DNA of 64,000 nucleotides from Eubacterium xylanophilum ATCC 35991 (GTDB lineage: Bacteria > Bacillota > Clostridia > Lachnospirales > Lachnospiraceae): contig NZ_KI912470.1 of the NCBI RefSeq assembly GCF_000518685.1, positions 158,623 through 222,622 on the forward strand, written 5' to 3'. Under the pieces are notes generated by a model. That model saw only the letters and a program-made list of their open reading frames with translations, was not told the DNA's origin and did no database searches. The first letter of the stretch is position 1. Every line of letters starts with the position of its first letter. This document shows, piece by piece, positions 51,299 through 61,495 of this stretch. A program made the translations under genes and the position numbers.

Positions 51299-52075
51299 AT
51301 GAATTTTACTGTAGAACATTTGGAATTTTACCTGTTAGTATTAATACGGGTTTCAGCTTTTATACTTGCGGCGCCATTTTTTAGTTATCAGACGGTGCCA
51401 AGACGGGTAAAAGCTGTTTTGAGCATAATGCTCGCGATATTTATTATACAGATTATTCCGGTTGAAAAAGTTAGCTATACAGGAGTGCTGGGATTTTCGT
51501 CCTTGGTTATCCAGGAAGCTGCCGTGGGAATGATGCTTGGGTTTATGTGCAATTTTGCAATGTATATCGTGAGTTTTGCCGGAAACTTGATGGACATGGA
51601 GATGGGGCTATCCATGGCTTCTATGTTTGATCCATCTACTAGGATTCAGGTTACTGTTTCCGGTTCGATTTATAATTATTTGGTTATGCTTGTTTTGATG
51701 GCAACCAATATGCATTATGTGGTTATAAGGGCTATTACGGATGCCTTTAAGTATTTTTCTGTTGGCAAAGCGGTGTTTAATGGCGATCTTGCATCTATGA
51801 CGATAGAGTTTATAACGAACTATTTTATCGTCGGATTTAGGATTGTTCTTCCGGTATTTGCATGTATGTTAGTGATTAATGTTGTTTTGGGCGTTCTCAC
51901 AAGAGCAGCGCCTCAGATGAATATGTTTGTTGTGGGTATGCAGCTCAAGGTGCTGGCGGGAATTGTAGTACTGATGATTGTCCTGAATACAATTCCGACA
52001 GTTGCCAACTTTATAATGGAGCAGATGAAGTCCATCATTGTGGATATGTATAAGTACTTTACCCCGACGAGATAG
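51299..52075 (+). CDS. fliR: Flagellar export gate protein FliR
   Basis: A 258-aa polytopic membrane protein of the export gate. Typical stretches are LVLIRVSAFILAAPFFSYQT, VPRRVKAVLSIMLAIFI, IQEAAVGMMLGFMCNFAMYI and APQMNMFVVGMQLKVLAG. The ATG follows a weak GAGAG site, and translation may be aided by fliQ. Followed by flhB. Confidence 0.96.
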   Translation: MNFTVEHLEFYLLVLIRVSAFILAAPFFSYQTVPRRVKAVLSIMLAIFIIQIIPVEKVSYTGVLGFSSLVIQEAAVGMMLGFMCNFAMYIVSFAGNLMDMEMGLSMASMFDPSTRIQVTVSGSIYNYLVMLVLMATNMHYVVIRAITDAFKYFSVGKAVFNGDLASMTIEFITNYFIVGFRIVLPVFACMLVINVVLGVLTRAAPQMNMFVVGMQLKVLAGIVVLMIVLNTIPTVANFIMEQMKSIIVDMYKYFTPTR

Positions 52076-52090
52076 GTATGGTGAAGGGAA

Positions 52091-53191
52091 ATGCTTGATT
52101 TAGATCTCCAATTCTTTGCCGCAGGCGGTGACGGCGGAGAAAAAACTGAAGAAGCCACCCCCAAAAAATTAGAAGATGCCAGAAAAGAAGGCCAGGTAGC
52201 CAAAAGTCAGGACATCGGAGTGGCAGTTTTGCTGACTATTTTCTTTGCTTATATGAAAATATTCGGCGGAATGACTTCTGATCGAATCCTTGGAGTTTTT
52301 AAATATTATTATGGTCATTTAGATGAGTATGCTTTTGACTTTAATGTGGGGAGAGCGATGAATGCGCTGACCTTCGGCGGAAGAGAGATGTTGATAGTGA
52401 CGCTCCCTATAATGGGTATGTTGCTTTTGGGAGGCTTTGTTGCCAATGTATATCAAGTAAAATGGCAGCCCACCATGAAACCGCTTCAACCAAAGTTTAG
52501 CAAGCTCAATCCCATATCGGGTATGAAAAAGCTCTTTTCCAAGGACAAACTTTTTGAATTGGTAAAGTCGGTAGTTAAGCTGATTGTACTATTTTATGTT
52601 GTATATACATCTCTTCAGGATGAGTGGGGATTAATAGTTAATATTTATAGGCTGGATTTGATTCCGGCAGTAAGTTTGGTAGTTGATACTGTATTGAATA
52701 CAGGTTTAAAAATATGCGTAGTATTTCTCATTATTGCCGTAGTGGATTATATGTATCAAAAGCATAAGTTCCGCAAGGATATGAGGATGTCTAAGCAAGA
52801 AGTTAAGGATGAATACAAGAATACTGAGGGTAATCCTCAGATTAAAAGCAGAATTCGCAACAAGATGATGGAAGTATCAAGAAGAAGAATGATGCAAAGT
52901 ATTCCTGAGGCAGATGTGGTCATCACAAACCCGACCCACTTGGCAGTGGCACTCAAGTATGACAGGGATTTGGCGGAGGCGCCTATTGTACTGGCAAAGG
53001 GTGCGGATTATCTGGCCGAAAAAATCAAGAATTCTGCATATGATAACAATATAGAGATTGTTGAGAACAAGCCATTGGCGCGTATGTTGTATTACAACGT
53101 GGAGTTGGGTGACCAGATTCCACCGGAGTTGTATCAGATGGTAGCAGAGATACTTGCATATGTATACGAATTACAGGGCAAAGTATCCTAG
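52091..53191 (+). CDS. flhB: Flagellar export switch protein FlhB
   Basis: A 366-aa export apparatus protein. N-terminal LQFFAAGGDGGEKTEEATPK and KLEDARKEGQVAKSQDIGVA, four membrane spans, and a cytoplasmic domain with the autocleavage site NPTH (VVITNPTHLAVALKYD) that mediates the hook-to-filament specificity switch with FliK. Ending (ELYQMVAEILAYVYELQGK) is typical. GAAGGGA precedes the ATG. Confidence 0.97.
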   Translation: MLDLDLQFFAAGGDGGEKTEEATPKKLEDARKEGQVAKSQDIGVAVLLTIFFAYMKIFGGMTSDRILGVFKYYYGHLDEYAFDFNVGRAMNALTFGGREMLIVTLPIMGMLLLGGFVANVYQVKWQPTMKPLQPKFSKLNPISGMKKLFSKDKLFELVKSVVKLIVLFYVVYTSLQDEWGLIVNIYRLDLIPAVSLVVDTVLNTGLKICVVFLIIAVVDYMYQKHKFRKDMRMSKQEVKDEYKNTEGNPQIKSRIRNKMMEVSRRRMMQSIPEADVVITNPTHLAVALKYDRDLAEAPIVLAKGADYLAEKIKNSAYDNNIEIVENKPLARMLYYNVELGDQIPPELYQMVAEILAYVYELQGKVS

Positions 53192-53227
53192 TATTAAATA
53201 AAGTGAGAGAAGGGAGGCGGAACGGCG

Positions 53228-55264
53228 ATGAAAAGAATGGACATAATGCTTGGAGCGTTTGTGTTGATTCCTATTTTGTGTCTCATTATTCCAGTTCCCC
53301 TAACCCTTTTGGATATTTTATTTACCCTTAATATATCCCTCTCCATGATAATACTTTTTAATTCATTATTTGCCAAGGAACCCCTTGACATGTCATCGTT
53401 TCCAACATTGCTCCTTCTCACAACACTTTTTAGGTTGTCGCTTAATGTAAGTTCCACGAGAAATATTCTGCTAAATGGAGATGCGGGAAATGTAGTAAGT
53501 ACATTTGGAAACTTCGTTGGTGGAGGTAATCTGGTAGTTGGATTCGTTGTATTTATCATCCTTATTATCATGCAGTTGATGGTAATAAATAAGGGTTCTG
53601 AGCGTGTATCTGAGGTAACAGCCAGATTTACACTGGATGCCATGCCGGGTAAACAGATGGCAATTGACGCTGACCTCAATACAGGTGCGATAACAGATGA
53701 GGAAGCCAAAGCAAGGCGAGAAAAAATTCAGGAGGAATCGGCTTTTTTTGGTTCCATGGATGGTGCTACTAAGTATGTTAAGGGAGATGCCACAGCTGGT
53801 CTTGTCATAACGTTAATTAACTTTGTGGGAGGACTTCTCATCGGTATTTTGATGAATGGAATGGATGCCGGTACGGCACTCCAGACATATTCAATTCTCA
53901 CTATCGGTGACGGACTTACCAGTCAGATTCCGTCTCTTATGATAAGTTTGGCTACAGGTGTACTTGTAACCAAGGGATCTAAGGAAGCTGATATCGGTGG
54001 AATATTGCAAAAGCAACTCTTAGGAACTCCAAAAGTTTTGATTATTGTAGGAGTTGCACTGATTGGACTCGGAATATTTACTCCGATGAATATTATTATA
54101 TTCTGCGCATATGGTATTGCTTTTATAGTTGCCTCGAGAGTTATGTCCAACGAGCTCGAGCAAGAGGAAACGGCCATGGAAGTCAGCGAGGAAGAAGAGT
54201 CTGCAGAGGAGATTCGAAGGCCGGAGAATGTCAGTACATTGCTTAAGGTTGATATGATTGAGCTTGAGTTTGGTTATGGAATCATCCCATTAGCCGATGT
54301 GCAACAGGGGGGAGATTTGCTCGATCGTGTTGTTATGATACGACGACAGATTGCTCTGGAACTCGGTTGCGTGGTTCCTATGATTCGTTTGCGAGACAAT
54401 ATTCAGCTCAATCCGAACCAGTATGTTATTAAGATCAAGGGTGTGCCTATAAGTGAGGGAGAGATTCTCTTCGATCACTATATGGCGATGAATCCTGGAT
54501 TTATAGAGGAAGAGCTAACGGGTATTCCTACTTTTGAGCCTTCATTCCACTTGCCTGCCATCTGGATTACAGAATCCCAGAGGGAGCGAGCAGAGGCACT
54601 GGGATATACAGTGGTGGATCCACCTTCAATCATTGCAACGCATCTCATGGAGATTATCAGATCTCACTTGCATGAGTTGCTCACAAGGCAGGATGTTCAG
54701 AATCTCATCGACAATGTCAAGGAAGCCAACGAGACACTTGTCAACGAGCTTGTGCCTAAGCTTTTGAATGTAGGTGAGATACAAAAGGTTCTTCAAAATC
54801 TTCTTATGGAGGGCATCTCCATTAGAGATTTGATTACAATATTTGAGACTTTGGCGGATTATGCGTCTACGACACACGATACAGACGTTCTGACAGAATA
54901 TGCAAGACAGAGTCTCAAAGCGGCTATTTCCAATAAATATTTCAATGGAAATGAAGCCACAAGCGTTATAACACTTGATCCAAAGGTTGAACAGGAGATA
55001 ATGGATTCTGTTAAGCAGACAGAGCAGGGGGCATATCTAGCTTTAGATCCTGAATATACCAGCAAGATTTTTGAGTCTCTCAGAGAAGAGAGCAGCAAGC
55101 TTGATGATCTTGGTAAGACGCCGATTATTATTACATCGCCTATCGTGCGAATGTACTTTAAACATTTAACGAGAGAGCAATTTCCTAATTTGCATGTTTT
55201 GTCATATAATGAGATTGCTTCTGAGGTAGAACTTCAATCAGTTGGGATGGTGACAGTTGAATGA
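53228..55264 (+). CDS. flhA: Flagellar export protein FlhA
   Basis: A 678-aa export gate protein: about eight N-terminal membrane spans with the conserved loop MPGKQMAIDADLNTGAITDE (FHIPEP region), then a cytoplasmic domain (from about 330) that forms the nonameric docking ring (LELGCVVPMIRLRDNIQLNP; RSHLHELLTRQDVQNLIDN). GGGAGGCGG gives a strong ribosome site. The stop overlaps the flhF start (ATGA), coupling the two. Confidence 0.97.
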   Translation: MKRMDIMLGAFVLIPILCLIIPVPLTLLDILFTLNISLSMIILFNSLFAKEPLDMSSFPTLLLLTTLFRLSLNVSSTRNILLNGDAGNVVSTFGNFVGGGNLVVGFVVFIILIIMQLMVINKGSERVSEVTARFTLDAMPGKQMAIDADLNTGAITDEEAKARREKIQEESAFFGSMDGATKYVKGDATAGLVITLINFVGGLLIGILMNGMDAGTALQTYSILTIGDGLTSQIPSLMISLATGVLVTKGSKEADIGGILQKQLLGTPKVLIIVGVALIGLGIFTPMNIIIFCAYGIAFIVASRVMSNELEQEETAMEVSEEEESAEEIRRPENVSTLLKVDMIELEFGYGIIPLADVQQGGDLLDRVVMIRRQIALELGCVVPMIRLRDNIQLNPNQYVIKIKGVPISEGEILFDHYMAMNPGFIEEELTGIPTFEPSFHLPAIWITESQRERAEALGYTVVDPPSIIATHLMEIIRSHLHELLTRQDVQNLIDNVKEANETLVNELVPKLLNVGEIQKVLQNLLMEGISIRDLITIFETLADYASTTHDTDVLTEYARQSLKAAISNKYFNGNEATSVITLDPKVEQEIMDSVKQTEQGAYLALDPEYTSKIFESLREESSKLDDLGKTPIIITSPIVRMYFKHLTREQFPNLHVLSYNEIASEVELQSVGMVTVE

Positions 55265-56568
55265 TAATAAAAAAGTTTATTTCTAAAACTGAAGATGAGG
55301 CGATTGAACTTGCAAAGCAGGAACTTGGCAAAGATGCTGTTGTCCTTAATATCAAGAAGACAAAGCCCAAGGGACTTTTCAAGTTTTTTGTCAAAGGTAA
55401 AGTTGAAGTGACGGCTGCGCTTGAAGAAAATATAGATTATAAAGCCAACAAAGCTCAGTCAGATGGGAATCAGAAGGCCAAGGCAGGCAATACCATTGAT
55501 TTGGCTGCAGAGGCATATATCCCTGATATTATCGCTGATTCCAAGGAGAAAGACAAGGACAATCCTACTATAGAGGAGAAGCTTGATAGCCTTCAAAAAA
55601 TCATCGAGAAGCAGATGTCTGATAACAAGAAGAGTGAAAATGTCAAGGAACAAGAAAAATCTGACCAAGATGAGAAGAAGGATGAGGATAAAAAAGACGA
55701 CAAGGACTCTCAGAAAGACCGAGGTGTCAGTAAAGCTGAAGCTTGCAAGTCTCTGATTTGCAAGCAAATGGTGAAAAATGAGGTAGATGAAGAGATTGCT
55801 AAGAATCTCATAGAGGAGATTGACAAGTCACTGCCTAAGGATGCGGCACTGGATCAGATTCTAGGTGTGATTTATCAAAAAATCATTCTCATGCTTGGAC
55901 AACCTTATGATATAAGAGAAGCAAAGAAGGAGTCCGGCAAGAATGGAAAGAAGGAAGACAAGAAGTGCAGATATGTATTTTTCCTTGGTTCTACCGGTGT
56001 AGGTAAGACGACTACAATCGCCAAGATTGCATCAAAGCTTAAGATTGAGGATGAGAAAAATATTGCGCTAATTACAGCAGATACATACAGAATTGCGGCT
56101 GTTGAGCAGTTAAAAACTTATGCGAATATTTTAAATATTCCCCTGGAAATTGCTTATACAGAGGGGAAGGGAGATCGTCTGGATGATATGATAACACAGA
56201 TGGATCAATATGAATACTGTCTGATAGATACCGCAGGTTGCTCTCATAAGAACAAGGAGCAGCTCGGCGAGCTTCAGAAGTTAATAGATATGATTCCTTT
56301 GAATCAGAGAGAAGTATATCTTGTGCTAAATGCAGCTACAAAGTACAATGATTTAAAGGAAATAGCAGATGTATATTCCAAAATCACGGATTATAGCATG
56401 ATTTTTACTAAACTGGATGAAACCTCTTCATCGGGGGTTATGCTAAACATGAGAGAATATACCGGCAAGCCACTATCATATGTCACATGGGGACAAAATG
56501 TTCCGGAGGACATAGGCATTGTTGACGCACAGAAAATTGCCAAGAAACTGTTAGGAGGTAATTCATAA
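55261..56568 (+). CDS. flhF: Flagellar SRP-type GTPase FlhF
   Basis: A 435-aa SRP-family GTPase that fixes flagellar number and place. The N-terminal B domain (KKFISKTEDEAIELAKQELG, AVVLNIKKTKPKGLFKFF) is followed by a Lys/Asp/Glu-rich linker (about 105-165) and an NG GTPase domain: P-loop GSTGVGKTTTIAKIA near residue 243, LITADTYRIAAVEQLKTYAN, DTAG, and TKLDETSSSG. Overlaps flhA and flhG by a few bases. Confidence 0.96.
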   Translation: MIIKKFISKTEDEAIELAKQELGKDAVVLNIKKTKPKGLFKFFVKGKVEVTAALEENIDYKANKAQSDGNQKAKAGNTIDLAAEAYIPDIIADSKEKDKDNPTIEEKLDSLQKIIEKQMSDNKKSENVKEQEKSDQDEKKDEDKKDDKDSQKDRGVSKAEACKSLICKQMVKNEVDEEIAKNLIEEIDKSLPKDAALDQILGVIYQKIILMLGQPYDIREAKKESGKNGKKEDKKCRYVFFLGSTGVGKTTTIAKIASKLKIEDEKNIALITADTYRIAAVEQLKTYANILNIPLEIAYTEGKGDRLDDMITQMDQYEYCLIDTAGCSHKNKEQLGELQKLIDMIPLNQREVYLVLNAATKYNDLKEIADVYSKITDYSMIFTKLDETSSSGVMLNMREYTGKPLSYVTWGQNVPEDIGIVDAQKIAKKLLGGNS

Positions 56569-57470
56569 TGGATCAGGCTGAAAAGCTTCGTAAAATGTTG
56601 AAAAGCCAAGCCTCCGAAAAGCGAGAAACAAATGCCAAGGTGGCAAAAGTAATTACTGTCACCAGTGGAAAGGGAGGAGTTGGCAAGAGCAGCTTGTCTG
56701 TTAACCTTGCGATACAACTCAGCAGAATGGGCAAGAGAGTCATCGTATTCGATGCAGACATAGGTTTGGCAAACATAGAGATAATGTTGGGGGTTAGACC
56801 TATATATAATTTGGCCGATTTAATGTACAGAGGTAAAAATATCAAGGATATTATTACCTATGGTCCGGAAAACGTGGGATTCATATCAGGTGGATCGGGA
56901 ATTCACGAATTGTCGAATCTCACAAAAGACCAGATTTATTCTCTAGTACATAAGTTGATTGAGTTAGATCAGCTGGCAGATGTTATTATTGTTGACACAG
57001 GGGCAGGTATTAGTGATATGGTTCTTGAATTTGTGGCCGCAAGTGAAGAGATTCTCCTCGTGGCAACACCGGAACCAACATCAATTACAGACGCATATGC
57101 GCTGCTTAAAACGCTCAACCGCAAAATCAGAGACAGAGCTGATAATACAACTGTAAAGTTGGTTGCGAACCAGGTTAATAACGAGAGTGAGGCAGTGGAA
57201 TTATATAAGAAATTCGGCATAGTTGTTGATAAGTTTTTGGATATCGGAATTGAAGAGTTGGGATCAGTTCCATATGACAGAGATATGCAAAAAGCAATTA
57301 TGAAACAAGCGCCGATAAGCATTAGCATACCAAATGCAAAATCAGCAAAAGCAATTGGAGAAATAGCTAGAAAACTTGAAAATATTCAAGAAGAGCCAGA
57401 GAATCCAATTGGAATGGTCCGGGTATTTTCCCGCTTAATAAGGTTATCATTAAAGAAAGAAAATAAATGA
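56568..57470 (+). CDS. flhG: Flagellar number regulator FlhG (MinD-like ATPase)
   Basis: MinD/ParA-type ATPase, 300 aa, that counts flagella with FlhF. The N-terminal DQAEKLRKML matches the DQAxxLR motif known to stimulate the FlhF GTPase. The deviant Walker A is KGGVGKSSLS (35-44); switch motifs VIVFDADIGLANIEIMLGVR and VIIVDTGAGISDMVLEF are present, and a C-terminal amphipathic helix (VFSRLIRLSLKKENK) suits membrane targeting. Starts in a TAATG overlap with flhF after TTAGGAGG. Confidence 0.96.
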   Translation: MDQAEKLRKMLKSQASEKRETNAKVAKVITVTSGKGGVGKSSLSVNLAIQLSRMGKRVIVFDADIGLANIEIMLGVRPIYNLADLMYRGKNIKDIITYGPENVGFISGGSGIHELSNLTKDQIYSLVHKLIELDQLADVIIVDTGAGISDMVLEFVAASEEILLVATPEPTSITDAYALLKTLNRKIRDRADNTTVKLVANQVNNESEAVELYKKFGIVVDKFLDIGIEELGSVPYDRDMQKAIMKQAPISISIPNAKSAKAIGEIARKLENIQEEPENPIGMVRVFSRLIRLSLKKENK

Positions 57471-57483
57471 TAGGAGACAGATA

Positions 57484-58233
57484 ATGAACGAGAAAATTAG
57501 GATTGGTGACAGGATTGAGTTGCAGCACATTAAGAGCGCTGCGAGAGCAAAATTATCGGATAAAATTTATAGGAGTCAGTTGCTTGATTATGATGGCAAT
57601 GCAACTCTTAGAATTGCTATGCCTATTTATGAGGGGAAAATTATTCCTTTGGAAATAGGTGACGAATATGAGATAACATTTCTCTCATCAAGAGGAATTA
57701 ATCTCAGCAGAGGAACGATAATCAGGAGATTTAAAGAGGGAACAACATACTTGTTAGAGGTTAGGTTGGATACTGATATCGTCAAGAATCAAAGAAGACA
57801 ATTCTATAGACTGGATTACATGATGGAGATGAGATTTAGAATTGTTACTGAACCCGAAGAAGTCTTGAGATATAGATTGAAGATGAACAATTTTAACAGC
57901 ATTGCTGATAAGATTGAATGCGAGGAGCAAATCGAAAAGATTGAGAAAATCTGGATTGATGCAATGTTGTCAGATATAAGCGGTGGTGGCGGAAGATTTC
58001 AGTGTGCAGCTGATGTCAAGCCGCAATCGACAATAGAGGTAGAAATACCTCTTGGAAATATGGTGGGAGATAAGGTATTTAGATCATTTGCAAGAGTTAT
58101 TGCAGATGAGTATATACCGGATAGTACCAGAGATTATGAGATAAGGTGCGAGTTTGAGAGTTTAGAAAACAGAAAACAGGAAGAAGTAATAAAGTTTATT
58201 TTTGACGAGCAGAAGAGAAGGCTGAAAAAGTAG
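57484..58233 (+). CDS. PilZ-domain (YcgR-like) c-di-GMP receptor
   Basis: A 249-aa protein with an N-terminal YcgR-type domain (IRIGDRIELQHI; YEGKIIPLEIGDEYEITFLS) and a PilZ domain starting near residue 100. The c-di-GMP motifs are complete: RRQFYRLDY (RxxxR) and DISGGGGRF (D/NxSxxG) near residue 163. An insert (about 125-160, MNNFNSIADKIECEEQIEKI) lengthens the domain. In Bacillus subtilis the homologue acts as a molecular clutch on MotA. Its position between flhG and cheB is consistent with control of swimming by c-di-GMP. Confidence 0.9.
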   Translation: MNEKIRIGDRIELQHIKSAARAKLSDKIYRSQLLDYDGNATLRIAMPIYEGKIIPLEIGDEYEITFLSSRGINLSRGTIIRRFKEGTTYLLEVRLDTDIVKNQRRQFYRLDYMMEMRFRIVTEPEEVLRYRLKMNNFNSIADKIECEEQIEKIEKIWIDAMLSDISGGGGRFQCAADVKPQSTIEVEIPLGNMVGDKVFRSFARVIADEYIPDSTRDYEIRCEFESLENRKQEEVIKFIFDEQKRRLKK

Positions 58234-58246
58234 AGGAGATTTACAT

Positions 58247-59332
58247 ATGCCTATAAATAAAAAAATACTCGTAATAGACGATTCTGCACTCATGAGAAGG
58301 GTATTGAGTGATATAATTAATAATATCGAGGGATTCGAGGTTATTGATTGTGCCGCCAACGGCCTCGAAGGTGTAGAATTGCTTGAAAAAGGAATCAAAT
58401 ATGATTTTATAATATTGGACATCCATATGCCGAAGATGAACGGATTGGAATTCTTGAAGTATATGGGAGAACATAATTATAAAATTCCCGTTATTCTGTC
58501 TAGTTCGCTTGCCTCCAGAAGTACAAAGGAGACAATTATCGGACTGGAACTTGGAGCATATGATTTTATCAAAAAGCCCACGCGAATTGGCAAAGACAAT
58601 GCAGAGGCTTTTACCAATGAGCTCAGGGGGATACTTGCCTGCACATCAGTGTATAATGTGGCAGATACAATTAGAAATTCCTTTGACCGTGTGGAAAAAG
58701 CGGAAGTGGTGAAGAAGAAAAATATTCCGCTGAGTGACGACGATGTGATGTTTAGTGATACGATTATTTTTATTGCTACATCTACAGGTGGTCCTAAGGC
58801 TTTGCAGGATGTTATTCCGCTATTTCCGGAAGATATTCCATATCCGGTTGTGGTTGTTCAACACATGCCATCCGGTTTTACCAAGTCTCTTGCAGATCGA
58901 CTCAATGATAAGAGTTATTGTAAAGTTATGGAGACTGCCAATGATATGCAGCTTTGCAGAGGAAATATATATATTTGCAAAGGTGGATATCAGACTAGAC
59001 TCATAAAAAGAGATGACGGAACTTATGCATTTAATGTCGAGAAGGGAGAGGTCAGAGGAGGACTCAGACCATGTGCGGATGTTTTCCTTGAATCAGCATT
59101 GGATGCAAAGATTAAGAATATTTATGCGGCGGTTCTCACCGGAATGGGAACAGATGCTTGTTCTGGACTTAAGAAGGTCAAAGAGAATATTGACGCATAT
59201 ATTGTGGGACAAAGTGAAAAAACTTGTGTTATTTATGGTATGCCAAAGGCGGTTGTGTCAGCCAAAATTGCTGATGATGTGGCAGATATCGGAGAAATAA
59301 CAAAGACTATTATGAACAGGATTTATTCGTAG
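58247..59332 (+). CDS. cheB: Chemotaxis protein-glutamate methylesterase CheB
   Basis: Response regulator methylesterase/deamidase acting on chemoreceptors, 361 aa. The receiver domain has DD (11-12) and phosphoacceptor D58 (FIILDIHMPKMNG). The C-terminal esterase shows the Ser-His-Asp triad: S179 (IATSTGGPKAL), H206 (VVVQHMPSGFT) and D303 (LTGMGTDACSG). TAGAGGAGAT precedes the ATG at 58247. Confidence 0.96.
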   Translation: MPINKKILVIDDSALMRRVLSDIINNIEGFEVIDCAANGLEGVELLEKGIKYDFIILDIHMPKMNGLEFLKYMGEHNYKIPVILSSSLASRSTKETIIGLELGAYDFIKKPTRIGKDNAEAFTNELRGILACTSVYNVADTIRNSFDRVEKAEVVKKKNIPLSDDDVMFSDTIIFIATSTGGPKALQDVIPLFPEDIPYPVVVVQHMPSGFTKSLADRLNDKSYCKVMETANDMQLCRGNIYICKGGYQTRLIKRDDGTYAFNVEKGEVRGGLRPCADVFLESALDAKIKNIYAAVLTGMGTDACSGLKKVKENIDAYIVGQSEKTCVIYGMPKAVVSAKIADDVADIGEITKTIMNRIYS

Positions 59333-59395
59333 TATAAAAGGGATCAAATAATCAATAGCCAGACCTCAAAGCAAGTCGGCAGAACGGAGGGTAAG

Positions 59396-61480
59396 ATGGA
59401 TACAAGTCAATATTTAGAGTTATTTATTGATGAGACAAAGGAGCATTTGCAAGCTCTTAATGAACATATCCTTGTGCTGGAGAAGGACCCGGAGAATGAA
59501 GATACTATTAATGAGATTTTCCGTGCGGCTCATACTCTCAAAGGAATGTCCGGTACTATGGGATTTACCAGAATGCAGAGATTGACTCATGATCTGGAGA
59601 ATGCCTTTACTGAGATTAGAAATGGCAACATGAAGGCCAATAGCAAACTTGTGGATATCATGTTTCGTGGACTTGATGCCTTGGAACAGTATCTTGATGT
59701 CATATCATCCACCGGTGAAGAGGGTACTGAGGATAATGAGGATATTATAAATGACATCAATAATATTATCAAAGAGCAGACAGGCGGTGGCGCTGATGAT
59801 GCATCGACAGGTGCCAAAACAGAGACAAAGAGCGAGGACAAGAAGACAGAGACAAGTGTTTCTGATCTCGATAAATATGCAAAGATTGAGGTAAATGAAT
59901 CTGATATCCTTGCTATTGAAGCTGCCAAGCAGGATGGCCATAAAATATATGGTGTAACTGTTTATCTGCAAGAATCTTGTATATTAAAAGCTGCCAGAGC
60001 ATTTCTCGTATTTAAAAACCTTGAAACTAAGGGTGAGCTCATAAAGTCAGTTCCGACAATCGAGGAAATTGAGGATGAAGAATTTGATTTTGATTTCAGT
60101 TGGATTATCGCATCGAAGTCGACAGCAGAGGAAATAGAGAAAGCTGGTATGAGTGTATCCGAGGTTGCACAGGTCAGAGTTGGAGAGTTCAATTACTCTA
60201 CACCTGCCGAAGAAGAGGTTAAGGAAGAAAAGCCGGCAGATAAGTCTCAAAAAGAAGAAAAAAGTGGCGGAGAGGCTGCTCCTAAGAAAACTTCACATGG
60301 AAGTAAAGGGAAAGTTGCCAGCAGATCAGTTCGTGTGGATATCGACAAGTTGGATGTTCTTATGAATCTGGTTAGTGAACTTATCATTGCCAAGAATGGT
60401 CTGATTTCTGTCAGGGGTACCGAGGAAATGGCTGCATTTGAGGGCAATTCGGTATTTAATGAAAATCTAGAGTACTTAGAGAGAATTACAACCAATCTTC
60501 ATGAGTCGGTTATGAAAGTTCGAATGGTACCTATTGAGACGGTAGTAAACCGTTTTCCTCGTATGATTCGTGACTTGAATAGAAAACTGGACAAGAAGAT
60601 GGAATTATATATGTCCGGTGAAGATACAGAGCTTGATAGAACTGTTATTGATGAGCTGGGGGATCCGTTAATGCATCTTTTGAGAAACTCAGCCGATCAC
60701 GGACTTGAGAGTAATGAAGAGCGCGTTAAGCTTGGAAAACCAGAAGTGGGATCTATTTACCTAGATGCCTATCAAGAAGGTAACAATGTAACTATTGAGG
60801 TACGAGATGATGGCGGCGGAATTGATATAGAAAAGATCAAGAAAAAAGCCTTGGAGAAGGGAACAATCACGGAGCAGCAAGCGGAGACGATGACTGAGAA
60901 AGACTATATAGACTTACTTTTTAAGCCAAGTTTCTCTACTGCAGATAAGGTATCTGACATCTCTGGTCGAGGTGTAGGTCTTGATGTAGTTAAGACCAAA
61001 ATCGAAGCTCTGGGCGGAAGTATCGATGCCAAGACTGTCAAGGGTGAGGGAAGTACATTTACAATTCAACTTCCACTGACTCTGGCTATTATTCAAGCAT
61101 TGATGATTGTGGTTGCAAATGAAAAGTATGCAATTCCACTGGGAAATATTGATACAATAGAAAATATTAGCCCGGATGATATAAAGTTGGTTCAGTCCAA
61201 AGAAGTAATTAATCTGAGAGGAAGTGTAATTCCGGTTGTTCGCATGAGAGAAGTTCTCTGTGTGGATGAAGAGGCGGAAGAGCAAGAGGAATTTATCGTG
61301 GTGGTTGTCAAGAAGGGCGATCAGAGACTTGGATTGATTACTGATGGATTGATAGGACAACAAGAGACAGTTATCAAATCTATGGGTCATTATATCACCT
61401 GTGAAAAATTGTTTAGCGGAGCTACTATTCTCGGTGATGGTGAAGTTGCATTGATTCTTGATACAAATACAATGATGTAA
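59396..61480 (+). CDS. cheA: Chemotaxis histidine kinase CheA
   Basis: A 694-aa sensor kinase. P1 (Hpt) has phosphorylatable H46 in RAAHTLKGMSGTMGF; P2 (about 165-270, IYGVTVYLQESCILKAARAF) binds CheY/CheB; an acidic/Lys linker follows; P3 dimerisation (about 310-375, VRVDIDKLDVLMNLVSELII); P4 kinase with N box LMHLLRNSADHGLE, G1 VRDDGGGID, G2 ISGRGVGLDVVK; and P5 CheW-like (about 560-694). GGAGGG lies five bases before the ATG. The 63-base gap from cheB holds no evident promoter. Confidence 0.97.
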   Translation: MDTSQYLELFIDETKEHLQALNEHILVLEKDPENEDTINEIFRAAHTLKGMSGTMGFTRMQRLTHDLENAFTEIRNGNMKANSKLVDIMFRGLDALEQYLDVISSTGEEGTEDNEDIINDINNIIKEQTGGGADDASTGAKTETKSEDKKTETSVSDLDKYAKIEVNESDILAIEAAKQDGHKIYGVTVYLQESCILKAARAFLVFKNLETKGELIKSVPTIEEIEDEEFDFDFSWIIASKSTAEEIEKAGMSVSEVAQVRVGEFNYSTPAEEEVKEEKPADKSQKEEKSGGEAAPKKTSHGSKGKVASRSVRVDIDKLDVLMNLVSELIIAKNGLISVRGTEEMAAFEGNSVFNENLEYLERITTNLHESVMKVRMVPIETVVNRFPRMIRDLNRKLDKKMELYMSGEDTELDRTVIDELGDPLMHLLRNSADHGLESNEERVKLGKPEVGSIYLDAYQEGNNVTIEVRDDGGGIDIEKIKKKALEKGTITEQQAETMTEKDYIDLLFKPSFSTADKVSDISGRGVGLDVVKTKIEALGGSIDAKTVKGEGSTFTIQLPLTLAIIQALMIVVANEKYAIPLGNIDTIENISPDDIKLVQSKEVINLRGSVIPVVRMREVLCVDEEAEEQEEFIVVVVKKGDQRLGLITDGLIGQQETVIKSMGHYITCEKLFSGATILGDGEVALILDTNTMM

Positions 61481-61495
61481 GGAGGGGTATGAATT

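Noticed and set aside
53194-53709. 171-codon minus-strand frame
   Set aside because: Antisense to flhA; no promoter or ribosome site; composition mirrors the sense gene.
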